Assembly (NCBI GenBank): GCA_026003895.1
Contig: BPIC01000008.1
Location: 62,001 to 126,000 of the forward strand
DNA from: Dehalococcoidia bacterium
GTDB lineage: Bacteria > Chloroflexota > Dehalococcoidia > SpSt-223
Length of the DNA: 64,000 nt
Reading direction: 5' to 3'
The notes below the pieces were generated by a model. The model was not told where the DNA came from, did not search any database, and worked only from the letters and a program-made list of their open reading frames with translations. How positions within the stretch are numbered: position 1 is the first letter of the stretch; each line of letters begins with the position of its first letter. The translations under genes were made by a program, and so were the position numbers. Shown here one piece after another: positions 1-8,037 of the stretch.

Positions 1-1435
1 AGATCTGGCGGCGCTTGGCGACGTCGGACTCGGCGTACGCCGCATCCATCAAGCGGTCCCACTCCGGATTGCAGTAGAGCATCGCGCGGCGCGGCGCTCC
101 GGTCGGCTTGTCGCAACCGTAGAAGGTGCGGATGCCGGTGAAGAAGCCGTTGTCCTCGCCATTGCTCCCGCTCCAGAAGTCGCCTTTCGGGAGTTCGCGC
201 CGGCCATACGCCTTATCGACAAAGACGCTCTCCTCATTTGGGATGAGCTCGAACTCGATGCCGATCGCCCGCATATCGGCTTGGAAAGCGACGATCATGT
301 TCTGCTCGCCGCGTCCCGTTGAGTAGTCGAGGCCGCCCGGAAGCCGAAAGCCATTCGGGTAGCCGGCCTCGGCGAGCAGCGCCTTGGCGCGATTGACGTC
401 GTAGGGGATCGGCTGGACGGACGGGTCGTAGTAGTCACTGTCGGGAACCGCTACCTGACCTGTCGGCCGCGCGTAGCCACCATACAATCCGGTCGCCATC
501 GCTTCCTTATTCACGGCATAGTTAATCGCGAGGCGCACGCGCTTGTCCTTCAACGGGGTGTCGCGCAACTCGTACGAGCCTTGGGGCATTGCGATCTGCG
601 CTGACGAGTTCAGCTGTGACGTGACGACGATTCCGCGCTGCTTCAACTGATTCGCCTGGTCGCCGGAAAACCCAAAGGTTGCGATGTCGATCTCACCCTG
701 GGTGAGACCGTTCATCACTTGGACGGCTTCGGGGATGAGGCGGAACAGGATTTCGTTGGCGATCGGCTTGCGGAAGGCGTGCCCCTCGGGGCGCTTCCGA
801 TAGTGAATGAGGTTCGCCTGCTGGAAACTCACCAGCTCATAAGGCCCACTGCCCATTGGCTTCTGGACAAAGGCGTCAAAGCCGATGGACTGGTAGTACT
901 TCTTGGGCAAGATCCAAATGAACGGTCCACCGTTCGGGATTGCCGCATTCGGTGCGGAGAGCTTCAGTTCGACTGTCGTCGGCGTCGGGTTGGTCACGCT
1001 GGTGACGTTCAGAAGATACGACGTCTGTGCCCATCGTCTGTCGAGGATCTCTTGCATGCTGAAGGCGACATCTTCCGAGGTAAGCGGATCGCCATTCGCG
1101 AACTTCACGTCCGATCGGATGGTGAACGTCCAGGTCAGCCCGTCGGGCGAGACCGCCCAACGCTCGGCGATCGACGGTCGCACTTCGTACTTTGGGCCGA
1201 AGGACGTGAGATTGTCGTACAACGGCCAGTACTGAAAGAGGTTGGTGCGGGAAGCTTGCGGCGTCGGGTTGCCAATCATGACGCCGACGGCGACGCGCAG
1301 CACTTGCTGTTCATCACGCTGTTCCGCAGGCGCCGCCGGGGCAGCGCCGCCGGGTGTGGCACTGGGAGAGGCCGGCGCGCAGGCGACGCTGACGAGCATC
1401 GCAAACGCAAATAGTCGAGCGGACCGTGCGCGCAT
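1..1435 (-). CDS. ABC transporter substrate-binding lipoprotein, peptide/nickel family 5 (3' end beyond window)
   Basis: The reading frame runs from an ATG at 1435 off the left edge, giving about 478 residues of a family usually near 500-550. The N-terminus is a lipoprotein signal (two Arg, a hydrophobic stretch, then Cys at about residue 20 followed by a Pro/Ser/Ala-rich linker). The body shows the SBP_bac_5 pattern: a 'TWTFTIRSDVKF.NGDPLTSEDV' type segment, 'GSGPYELVSF', and 'DKRVRLAINYAVNKEAM' type helix. GGAGGG lies just upstream of the ATG. It would bind an oligopeptide or other small ligand outside the membrane and deliver it to an ABC permease. No permease or ATPase gene is in view; it could be cut off at the left edge. 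Confidence 0.93.
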   Translation of the reverse strand, partial: MRARSARLFAFAMLVSVACAPASPSATPGGAAPAAPAEQRDEQQVLRVAVGVMIGNPTPQASRTNLFQYWPLYDNLTSFGPKYEVRPSIAERWAVSPDGLTWTFTIRSDVKFANGDPLTSEDVAFSMQEILDRRWAQTSYLLNVTSVTNPTPTTVELKLSAPNAAIPNGGPFIWILPKKYYQSIGFDAFVQKPMGSGPYELVSFQQANLIHYRKRPEGHAFRKPIANEILFRLIPEAVQVMNGLTQGEIDIATFGFSGDQANQLKQRGIVVTSQLNSSAQIAMPQGSYELRDTPLKDKRVRLAINYAVNKEAMATGLYGGYARPTGQVAVPDSDYYDPSVQPIPYDVNRAKALLAEAGYPNGFRLPGGLDYSTGRGEQNMIVAFQADMRAIGIEFELIPNEESVFVDKAYGRRELPKGDFWSGSNGEDNGFFTGIRTFYGCDKPTGAPRRAMLYCNPEWDRLMDAAYAESDVAKRRQI

Positions 1436-1472
1436 ACACCCTCCACCAGGGATATCGTAGACAGTCCTTCGC

Positions 1473-1500
1473 ATTGTACGTACCGAGCTGGAGAAGTCAA
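1473..1500 (-). promoter_or_regulatory. sigma70-type promoter of the first binding-protein gene
   Basis: On the minus strand TTGACT (1495-1500), a 16-base spacer and TACAAT (1473-1478) precede the lipoprotein start at 1435 by about 37 bases. Both hexamers are one mismatch from consensus. Predicted by eye only. Confidence 0.5.
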
Positions 1501-1511
1501 CGTTTATCGCG

Positions 1512-2305
1512 CTACTCGCTCAGCAGCTCGGACACCGGAACGAGGTCGAATTCGCGCTCGCGGAGCCGCCGGATCAGGTCAGGGAGTACTTGGGCTGTCT
1601 GCGGCCTCGTGAGATGGGCGACGATGATGTCGCCCGGTTCGGCGCGAGTCACGGTGCGGCGGAGTAGCTGCTCCGCCGACGTCTGCTCCATCCAGTCGAG
1701 CGTGTCGAGCGATCAGGAGATGGAGTAGTAGCCGAGCTCACCAATGACGCGGTTCACCCGGGCGTGTCCCGGTCGCCGGATGGCGGGCGAAACCACGGTT
1801 TCGTCCGCACGCCGCCGTGGCGGAAGATCGCGTCGTCGCCGCGTTCGAGCTCCTCGCGGATGGCGCTGTTCGAGATCGCCGTGACGTTCGGATGGCTGTA
1901 CCTGTGGTTCCCCAGTTCATGGCCGTCGGCGACCAGTCGGGCGACGATTTCAGGATGCTGGTCAGCCCACCAGCCGGTCAGGAACATTGTGGATCGGACG
2001 GAGGCCGCCTTGAGGTGATCAAGAACTGGCACAATGTGCGGCGACCGGATCCCCGCGTCGAAGGGAAGCGCAATCTTGTTCGTTGTGCTCGGTCCAGCGG
2101 CGATTTCGGTTGCCTGTGCTGGTGGCGGTAGGCGCAGGGATCGAGGCGTCGGCGTCGTGGTGGGGAGCGGAGACACCGCCGGCGTAGCGGTCGCGATCGG
2201 CGCCCCCGTCTCAACGCGCGGCGTTGGGCTGACCGGGGGTGGGAGGTTCTCCGGTCGACAGGTGGCGATGAGAAAGCCGAAGAAGGCGCAGATGAATGGG
2301 TCCAC
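1512..2305 (-). pseudogene. polysaccharide deacetylase (NodB-like), broken by a frameshift and a nonsense codon
   Basis: From a GTG at 2305 the frame encodes a short hydrophobic leader with a possible lipobox Cys (ATC), a Pro/Thr linker, then NodB motifs: 'LPFDAG', 'HELGNH.YSHP' with the metal histidines, and 'RPPSGD'. It hits TGA near 1754. The family continues in another frame directly after a one-base deletion around 1750-1757 ('RVNRVIGELGYYSIS'), where a second lesion, TGA at 1713-1715, replaces the Trp expected in 'SW.LDTLDW'. The same frame then runs cleanly through 'PGDIIVAHL' and 'LVPVSELLSE' to a TAG at 1512. Two separate lesions favour a real pseudogene over a single sequencing error. 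An intact copy would remove N- or O-acetyl groups from a cell-surface polysaccharide. Confidence 0.8.
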
Positions 2306-2353
2306 GGCGGCCCCTCGTGCGTCGCGAACCCGCGAGGCGGGGGTGGCGCAACG

Positions 2354-2989
2354 TCACGATTCGTGCCAGTTCAGCTCGACGAGGTTCTCAACCAAGGCGG
2401 GCGTCAACTCGAAGCCGCAGCGCTCGCACCAGCGCGGGTCGCGGGCAAGCGGCGGGGCGGTGAGCGCGATCCCGCAACGTGGGCAATACCACCCAAGCGT
2501 TCCCGCTGGCCGAACGATGGGAGGATCGAGCTTGCGCACCTGCCCGATCAAGCGGTTTAGCTCGGCGGTCGCGAAGATGGAGTATTCCATTGCGCCGGCG
2601 TCGCACACCCAGATTGGCGCTCCGCGACTGATGCGACTGCGCATCGGTTGGCCGCATCGAAGGCAAAACACCGGTGGCGATGCGAGGCTCGGGACGGGGA
2701 ATGGGGGCGGCGATGTCGGCTCGCGCACCCCGGCAAACAGGCGCTGACGCTCGGTGAAGCGAAACCACTCGCGCGCGATCCACGAACGCTCGTGCATCCG
2801 GACCGGCGCGTAATCGTCGAGGTCGATCCCCTGACGAAGGAGTGTTCGCCGATGTGCTTCGTCTTGCGGCAGGCCGTCGTCCATGAGCCGGCGCTCGATC
2901 AAGGTATGGGCGTACCACCGACGCCGCTCTGGCGAGACCGGCTCGACGTCACGGTCGGGCCGCGCGGCCGGACCACGCTCAGTCGTCAT
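2354..2989 (-). CDS. protein of unknown function with two zinc ribbons
   Basis: 211 residues from an ATG at 2989 that lies inside the last codons of the upstream TSCPD gene (overlap of 11 bases), so the two are probably translationally coupled. The first ~110 residues are charged, with 'SPERRRWYAHTLIERRLMDD' type helices. The second half holds a CxxC pair ('CLRCG') followed by a single Cys, and then a full ribbon with CPRCG and CERCG. I do not recognise a family. Zinc ribbons of this kind bind nucleic acid or protein. The pairing with a ribonucleotide-reductase-like module suggests a nucleotide or DNA role, which is inference. An in-frame upstream extension exists but would lie wholly within the neighbouring gene. 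Confidence 0.75.
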   Translation of the reverse strand: MTTERGPAARPDRDVEPVSPERRRWYAHTLIERRLMDDGLPQDEAHRRTLLRQGIDLDDYAPVRMHERSWIAREWFRFTERQRLFAGVREPTSPPPFPVPSLASPPVFCLRCGQPMRSRISRGAPIWVCDAGAMEYSIFATAELNRLIGQVRKLDPPIVRPAGTLGWYCPRCGIALTAPPLARDPRWCERCGFELTPALVENLVELNWHES

Positions 2990-3464
2990 GGTGACCGCAC
3001 GCCCCGCAACGCCAGCCGCTCTGGGTTCGCGTTGGCTGTACGGCGCCGCAGGAAGGGCAGCAGTCGCGGTTGTCAGCTGCAAGGAGAAACTCTTCGAGCG
3101 CGAGCGCAACGGCATCGGGAAGCGAACGCACTTGTGTAGGACCGAAGCCGACGGCGCGGCTGCCGCCTATTCCCCGGAGCTGGCGGGCCATTTCACGCGC
3201 TCGTTCGTTCGGCGGCAAAGGACTCGCCATCCGCAAGTTCAGGCTGACCAACCGGCCGAGCGCCTCCGCGAGCGCCGCGATGTCGCTGCCGGCTTTGCCG
3301 ACGTTGATGAACACTTCGAGCAATCCATGCTCGTCGCTGTTGAGGGTGACGTTGACCTTGCCTTCCGGTGCAACGATCTGGCGCGTGTAGCCGTAGACAA
3401 CGGTCGGCCGAGGCCGCACTCCCGAGCGGTCGAGGGTCTCGACGGGACGATCGTCGGCGCTCAT
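2979..3464 (-). CDS. stand-alone TSCPD domain protein with C-terminal zinc ribbon (class II ribonucleotide reductase tail-like)
   Basis: 161 residues from ATG 3464, preceded by GGAGGA at good spacing. Residues ~18-125 match the TSCPD domain that ends class II (B12-dependent) ribonucleotide reductases: a 'GYTRQIVAPEGKVNVTLN' start, 'LLEVFINVGKAGSDIAAL', 'EALGRLVSLNLRM' and 'QLRGIGG'. The last 25 residues carry CPSCG and CGACG, as the redox/zinc tail of NrdJ does. No catalytic reductase barrel is present. It may be a regulatory or redox partner of a reductase encoded elsewhere, or a repurposed module. It is followed by, and overlaps, the double zinc-ribbon gene. Confidence 0.8.
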   Translation of the reverse strand: MSADDRPVETLDRSGVRPRPTVVYGYTRQIVAPEGKVNVTLNSDEHGLLEVFINVGKAGSDIAALAEALGRLVSLNLRMASPLPPNERAREMARQLRGIGGSRAVGFGPTQVRSLPDAVALALEEFLLAADNRDCCPSCGAVQPTRTQSGWRCGACGHHDD

Positions 3465-3574
3465 GGCCCGCTCCTCCCATGTCCGGCCGGCGCAGGGCCG
3501 AACACGCGGTCGGTTCCTGCAACGAATTGTGCCCGATTTCCGCCGAACCTCCAATCTGCTATTGTCCGTCAGCG

Positions 3575-4339
3575 ATGCCCCCCCTCCTAGCGGTCACCTT
3601 CGATCTCTGGGAAACGTTGATCCACGACTCGCCAGACCTCGGCGGCGAACGGTCCCGGTTGCGCGTCGCCCGCCTTACCGAGGCCCTGCGATCCGTCGAG
3701 GCGGCGATCGACGAGGGGCGAGTCCAGACAGCCTACGACCAGTCGCTGCACGAGTACGACACACTGTGGCGCGACTATCGGGATCTGTCGACTCGCCGCC
3801 AGTTGGAGATCTTGGCCAGCCTGATCGGGGAGCAGATTGCCGGCGCCCTCGACGAGGCGGGTTGGGAGGCCGTCGAACGGGCCTACGTCGATCCCATCCA
3901 CGAGCAGCCGCCTGCTCTCAGTCCCGACTCAATTCCCGTCCTTGACTGGTTGCGAGAGCGCGGCTATCGCATCGGCCTGATCAGCAATACCGGCCGAACT
4001 CCCGGGGTGGCCATGCGGCGCGTCCTAGCGAGGTACGGACTGCTCGACCGTTTCGACGTCACCATCTTTTCGAATGAGGAAGGGCTGTTAAAGCCGCGGC
4101 GCGAATTGTTCGACCGCGCTTCCGAACGCCTCGGCGTGCCAAACGAAGCGATCGTCCACGTCGGCGATAACCCGATTGCGGACGTCTGGGGAGCCAAAGA
4201 GGCCGGGATGCGTGCGGTGTTGCTCGGCTCGTTGCCCGCCACCGTCGAGCCCGATGCGCGCATCGCCCGACTCGCCGAACTGCCGTCGGTTTTGGAGGCA
4301 TGGACCGTAACTTCGCCCAGCCATGATCTGCCGCGCTAG
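3575..4339 (+). CDS. HAD-superfamily hydrolase
   Basis: 254 residues. HAD motif I is FDLWETL with nucleophile Asp10; the usual second Asp is Trp12, a variant seen in one HAD branch ('DLWxTL'). Motif II is 'LISNTG', motif III 'LLKP', motif IV 'HVGDNPIADVWGA'. A helical cap of about 90 residues sits between motifs I and II, as in type C1 HADs. It probably dephosphorylates a small phosphorylated metabolite or a flavin nucleotide, but the substrate cannot be read from sequence. It is transcribed divergently from the TSCPD operon; the gap of 110 bases holds both promoters. Confidence 0.88.
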   Translation: MPPLLAVTFDLWETLIHDSPDLGGERSRLRVARLTEALRSVEAAIDEGRVQTAYDQSLHEYDTLWRDYRDLSTRRQLEILASLIGEQIAGALDEAGWEAVERAYVDPIHEQPPALSPDSIPVLDWLRERGYRIGLISNTGRTPGVAMRRVLARYGLLDRFDVTIFSNEEGLLKPRRELFDRASERLGVPNEAIVHVGDNPIADVWGAKEAGMRAVLLGSLPATVEPDARIARLAELPSVLEAWTVTSPSHDLPR

Positions 4340-4369
4340 AACTACCTGCGGGCTCGGCCGACCTCGTGG

Positions 4370-5512
4370 TCAGACCGGCAACTGACGGAAGCGGCCGCCT
4401 TCGACGGTGTAGAAAAACACGCGCTGGTCGACGAGGTCGCCGTTCGGGTCATACTGGATTCGGCCGACGAGGGAAGTCATCTCGAGGGTGCGAATGGCGC
4501 GGGCAATTTCGCGTCCATCGGACCGGTTGGCGCGCTGGACGCCGGCCAACAGCACGTCCATCGCGCTGTAGCCAGTCGTCGAGTCGATACCGGGATTTCG
4601 CTGTTCGAGACGCTGAAACGCGTTGAACCACTCGCGCGGCGCGACGACCCGCGGGTCGGGCGTGATCGTCGAGATGATTACCCCCTCGGCAAGCGCCCCA
4701 AGCTCGTCGACAAACTGATCGACGAAATTGGCGTCGGATACGAGGATCGGCACGTTGATGCCAGCGCGCCGGACCTCGCGCACAAAGGTGATGCCGTCCG
4801 GAAAGTCCCCCGCGAAAAAGATCACCTGAGGATTGGCGTTTTGCACGGTCGCGAGGTGCTCGGCGAAGCTCGGCGCATCGGGCCGCAGCGCGATGGTTGC
4901 GGCCAGCTGGCCGCCCGCTTGTTGCAGCCCGGCGGTGAACTCGGTCGCCAGCCCCTGTCCGTAGGCGTTGGTGGTGTGGGCAAGCACCACCCGCTGCCAG
5001 CCACGGTCGACGAGATACCGTGCGGCGCGTGGCCCTTGGGTGGCGTCCGTTGCGCAGACTCGGAAGAATGTTTCGATGCCGGACCGGGACAGTTGTGGGT
5101 TGCTCGCGCTCGGCGTCACGACCACCAGCCCGAGTTCGCGGTAGATTGGGAGTGCGGCGGCGGTCGGGCCGCTGTTGTAGTGACCAACGACGCCGAGCAC
5201 GGTCTGCCCGGCGCGGACGGTGGCAGCGATCTCATTCGCCACGTCCACCGCCACCGCTTCATCCGCCTCATCGTTCAAGGCGCGGACAACGACGCGCCGG
5301 CCGCCAAGCACGCCGCCGGCCGAATTGACTTCCTCCGCTTTCAACCGCGCGCCACCGGCCATCGATTGCCCACCTTCGGCCTGATCCCCCGAAAGCGGGC
5401 CAACGACGAACACAATCGCCTCGCCAGGGAAGGTCGGACCAGTCCGGCATGCGGCAAGCGGCGCGGAAGCAAGCACGGCCAGAAAGAGGCGGCGGTCGAG
5501 CAGCGTTTTCAC
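4370..5512 (-). CDS. ABC transporter substrate-binding lipoprotein, branched-chain amino acid family 6
   Basis: 380 residues from ATG 5512. The signal peptide ends in LAAC, a textbook lipobox with Cys22. The body is Peripla_BP_6: 'VGPLSGDQAEGGQSM', 'AEEVNSAGGVLGGRRV', 'VVGHYNSGPTAAALPIY', 'VTPSASNPQLS', and a 'TTNAYGQGLATEF' segment between lobes. Such proteins bind Leu/Ile/Val, amides or other small solutes. No permease or ATPase genes flank it; its convergent neighbour is the HAD gene, 30 bases away. Confidence 0.92.
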   Translation of the reverse strand: MKTLLDRRLFLAVLASAPLAACRTGPTFPGEAIVFVVGPLSGDQAEGGQSMAGGARLKAEEVNSAGGVLGGRRVVVRALNDEADEAVAVDVANEIAATVRAGQTVLGVVGHYNSGPTAAALPIYRELGLVVVTPSASNPQLSRSGIETFFRVCATDATQGPRAARYLVDRGWQRVVLAHTTNAYGQGLATEFTAGLQQAGGQLAATIALRPDAPSFAEHLATVQNANPQVIFFAGDFPDGITFVREVRRAGINVPILVSDANFVDQFVDELGALAEGVIISTITPDPRVVAPREWFNAFQRLEQRNPGIDSTTGYSAMDVLLAGVQRANRSDGREIARAIRTLEMTSLVGRIQYDPNGDLVDQRVFFYTVEGGRFRQLPV

Positions 5513-5950
5513 GGGTGGCGCTCATTTCGACGGCGCGGTTCGCCGTTCGGTTCCGACGGTAGCGTGCCAGATTCCGCCGGCGCGCTGCAAAGGCCGCGTG
5601 CAGTCTTAGGCGAGCGCGCAGCTCAGCGAACGCGGCAAGCAGGCCGGTGCAGCCCCATCGAGAGCCGTCGAGCGCGGAGGCGCTCGTCGACACACCGCTC
5701 AACCGTCACACTCCCACGAACATCACGTGCGCCGCTGGAGAGGAGGCTCGTGCCTCGGCGGCAAGCCTGCTCAGCTGGCTCTTTGCTGATTGCTGCGGCT
5801 CGATAGGCAGCGCCGACAAGGTTACCGCTCGGCAGTCCGGCGCTGAGCACCGGGTGCGGTCTCCGGCACCAGCCGCGATAAGAGGGGGCGGCGAACCTTC
5901 GGGAGAGGCAGTTGCGCATCGGGGAAGCGCCGATGGGGATGTCCTCCGTC
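5513..5950. other. 438-base stretch without a recognised gene
   Basis: This lies upstream of the family-6 binding protein and downstream of the PanE-like gene, both on the minus strand. Open frames exist on both strands but none has a Shine-Dalgarno site, a family pattern or a convincing start. It presumably contains the promoter of the binding-protein gene; no clear hexamers were found. Confidence 0.4.
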
Positions 5951-6925
5951 TCAGGGCGCTGCGATGAGCGACTCGAGGTCGGCGAGGCTGCGCGCTCCCG
6001 GTGCTTCCCCTGCGCCGGCCATGCGCTGGGCGAGCCGGCGAATCGCGGCGTTGCGCGGCGTCGGGATGCCGTGCAGCATCCCGAGCAAACAGATCTCACC
6101 GTTCAAGTAATCGACTTCGAGGCGGGGGCGCCCCTTGGCGAGGCTTTGCCACGTCGAACTGCCGCCTCGGCTGGCGGCGCCGGGAATCGCGCCGTGGCGA
6201 TAGTGCGCGAGCACGCGCTCGCGCATTTCCTCTTCGCTCGCCCAATCGATGCCAGCGGCGCGAAAGACGGCCTTGGCCTCCTCTCGCACTGCGGCGCCAA
6301 ATTCCCCGCCGCCGGGGGCGATGCCGCCGAGGATAGCGTCCAGACCATTGGTCAGGTTGGTCAAGAGCTTGGCGTATTTCAGCCGCATGATGTCGGGAAC
6401 AGCGCGCGACACGAAACCACTTGCCGCGATATCGCAAGCGACGCGCTGAATGAGGTCATCGACGCCGCTTGGGAAGCGGCCACAGTCCAGCACACCGCTG
6501 ACCGGTGTCCCGTAGGCGTCGACGACCCCCGGCTCAAAAAAGGTTGCCGGCAAGAGCACGTTCATGGCGTAGACGTGGCTGAAGCGGCGCGCTGCCATTC
6601 GCTCGTTCGCCACGCCGTTCTGGGCGCAGATGACCGGCACGTCGCCGGCCGCGAGCTCAAGTGCTTCAAGGGCAGGGGTGGTGTCTTGGGATTTCATCGT
6701 CAAGAAGACGATGTCGTCGTCGCGGAAGGCGATCTCGGCCGGTGAACCGACGGCGTTCGCCGGAACGCGTATGGCGCGGTCGGGCGTGCGCAGCAGTAGC
6801 CCATCGCGCTGGATCGCGCTAAGGTGTTCGCCCCGGCAGATCAGAATCACCTCGTGGCCGGCGTCCGCGAGGCGCGCCCCGATCGTGCCGCCAACCGCGC
6901 CCGCCCCGTAGATGATGTAGCGCAT
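5951..6925 (-). CDS. panE: 2-dehydropantoate 2-reductase family protein
   Basis: 324 residues from ATG 6925, chosen because AAAGGAG lies 6 bases upstream. The Rossmann motif GAGAVGG is at residues 7-13. Family motifs follow: 'FLTMKSQDT', 'AQNGV' and the catalytic-Lys helix 'LKYAKLLTNLTNGLDAI', then the C-terminal ApbA domain with 'STWQSLAKGRP' and 'EVDYLNGEI'. The NADPH reduction of ketopantoate to pantoate in coenzyme A synthesis is the founding function, but the family is often paralogous, so the substrate is uncertain. No other pantothenate gene is nearby. Confidence 0.85.
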   Translation of the reverse strand: MRYIIYGAGAVGGTIGARLADAGHEVILICRGEHLSAIQRDGLLLRTPDRAIRVPANAVGSPAEIAFRDDDIVFLTMKSQDTTPALEALELAAGDVPVICAQNGVANERMAARRFSHVYAMNVLLPATFFEPGVVDAYGTPVSGVLDCGRFPSGVDDLIQRVACDIAASGFVSRAVPDIMRLKYAKLLTNLTNGLDAILGGIAPGGGEFGAAVREEAKAVFRAAGIDWASEEEMRERVLAHYRHGAIPGAASRGGSSTWQSLAKGRPRLEVDYLNGEICLLGMLHGIPTPRNAAIRRLAQRMAGAGEAPGARSLADLESLIAAP

Positions 6926-7134
6926 CGCATTCTCCTTTGGTTCCTCGGTATCGCACGGCCACCGCCGACTGTCAACCGGGCTCACGGTCTTTTCACGTCG
7001 CCCCGCGAGGCCAGCGAGCGCGGTATGGTGGGTCGCGCAGCGCGCGACGATCGGTCGAGGGACTGACGCTGCCAGGCCGCTGACCCTGGGTTCAAGCAGT
7101 GCGATACTTTGTCGTCGCAGATCGCAAGGAGGGC

Positions 7135-8034
7135 ATGGTGCATCGCTTCGGGGCGCACGTTGGCGGAGGTCTCGGCCACATTCCTGATCGTGCAGCGGAG
7201 ATCGGCGCGGAATGCATCCAAATCTTCACGTCCGCCCCCCAAAATTGGCGTCCGCCCCGCCACGATGAACGTGCTGTCGCGGCCTTTCGTGAGGCGATCA
7301 GCCAGCGCGGGATCGGACCGGTGCTCGTTCACGGCATCTATCTCCTCAATCCTGCGTCCGGGGACTCGCAACTGGTCGAGCGAACGATCCAGTCGATCGC
7401 GGAAGACCTCCAGTGGGCGGACCGGCTCGGCGCGATTGGCGTCGTCATCCATCTCGGGTCGAGCGGACAAGACCCGCTCGACGTCGGATTGGCCCGCTGC
7501 GCGGAACATCTGCGGAAGGCGCTCGACCGCTCCGAGGGTCAGGCTGCGCTGTTGCTCGAGACGTGTGCGGGGCAAGGCAACACGCTTGGGCGGCGCTTCG
7601 AGGAGCTGGGCTACTTGATTGACCAGCTAAACGACGAACGGGTTGGCGTCTGCTTCGATACGTGTCACGTCTTCGCCGCCGGCTATGACCTGACCAGTGA
7701 GGAAGGGCTGACGACCACGATTGCCGACCTCGATCGCCTTGTCGGCGTGGCCAAGGTGCGGGCCATGCATGTCAATGATTCCAAGGGCGCGCTCGGCAGT
7801 AACCTCGATCGCCATGAGAACCTCGGCCATGGTCAGATCGGCGAAGAGGGGTTCCGCCGGGTGCTCCGCCACCCGGCATTTGGATCGCTGCCGCTCATTC
7901 TTGAGGTGCCCGGCTTCGAGGGCGACGGGCCGGATCGCGCTAATTTGCAGATCCTGCGGGCGCTCGCAGGCGCTCCGCCACTGCCCGACGAGCCTGCGCA
8001 GCCTGCCCCGCGAACCAACGTCAAGCGTGGCTAG
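7135..8034 (+). CDS. nfo: endonuclease IV (AP endonuclease, deoxyribonuclease IV)
   Basis: 299 residues. ATG 7135 was chosen over an in-frame GTG at 7099 because AAGGAGG lies at 7127-7133 and the family starts with 'HRFGAHVGGG'. Zinc-site signatures are all present: 'FGAHVGGGL', 'VIHLGS', 'LLLETCAGQG', 'CFDTCHVFAAGYDL', 'HVNDSKGALGS..DRH.NLG.G.IG', and 'LILEVPG'. It incises DNA 5' to abasic sites in base-excision repair. It runs convergently into the biotin carboxylase gene, with three bases between stops. Confidence 0.96.
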   Translation: MVHRFGAHVGGGLGHIPDRAAEIGAECIQIFTSAPQNWRPPRHDERAVAAFREAISQRGIGPVLVHGIYLLNPASGDSQLVERTIQSIAEDLQWADRLGAIGVVIHLGSSGQDPLDVGLARCAEHLRKALDRSEGQAALLLETCAGQGNTLGRRFEELGYLIDQLNDERVGVCFDTCHVFAAGYDLTSEEGLTTTIADLDRLVGVAKVRAMHVNDSKGALGSNLDRHENLGHGQIGEEGFRRVLRHPAFGSLPLILEVPGFEGDGPDRANLQILRALAGAPPLPDEPAQPAPRTNVKRG

Positions 8035-8037
8035 GGC

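Noticed and set aside
719..1414. Long plus-strand open frame antisense to the first binding protein
   Set aside because: It is Arg-rich, lacks a ribosome site and lies opposite a clear SBP family gene; a shadow of high-GC codon use.
1713..1715. TGA in the deacetylase as a second selenocysteine or a TGA-to-Trp code
   Set aside because: It replaces a Trp, lies beyond a frameshift, and TGA ends many intact genes here, so a pseudogene explains it better.
7020..7100. tRNA-like GGGTTCAAGC before the endonuclease IV gene
   Set aside because: No acceptor or anticodon stems can be drawn around it; the T-loop likeness is only local.
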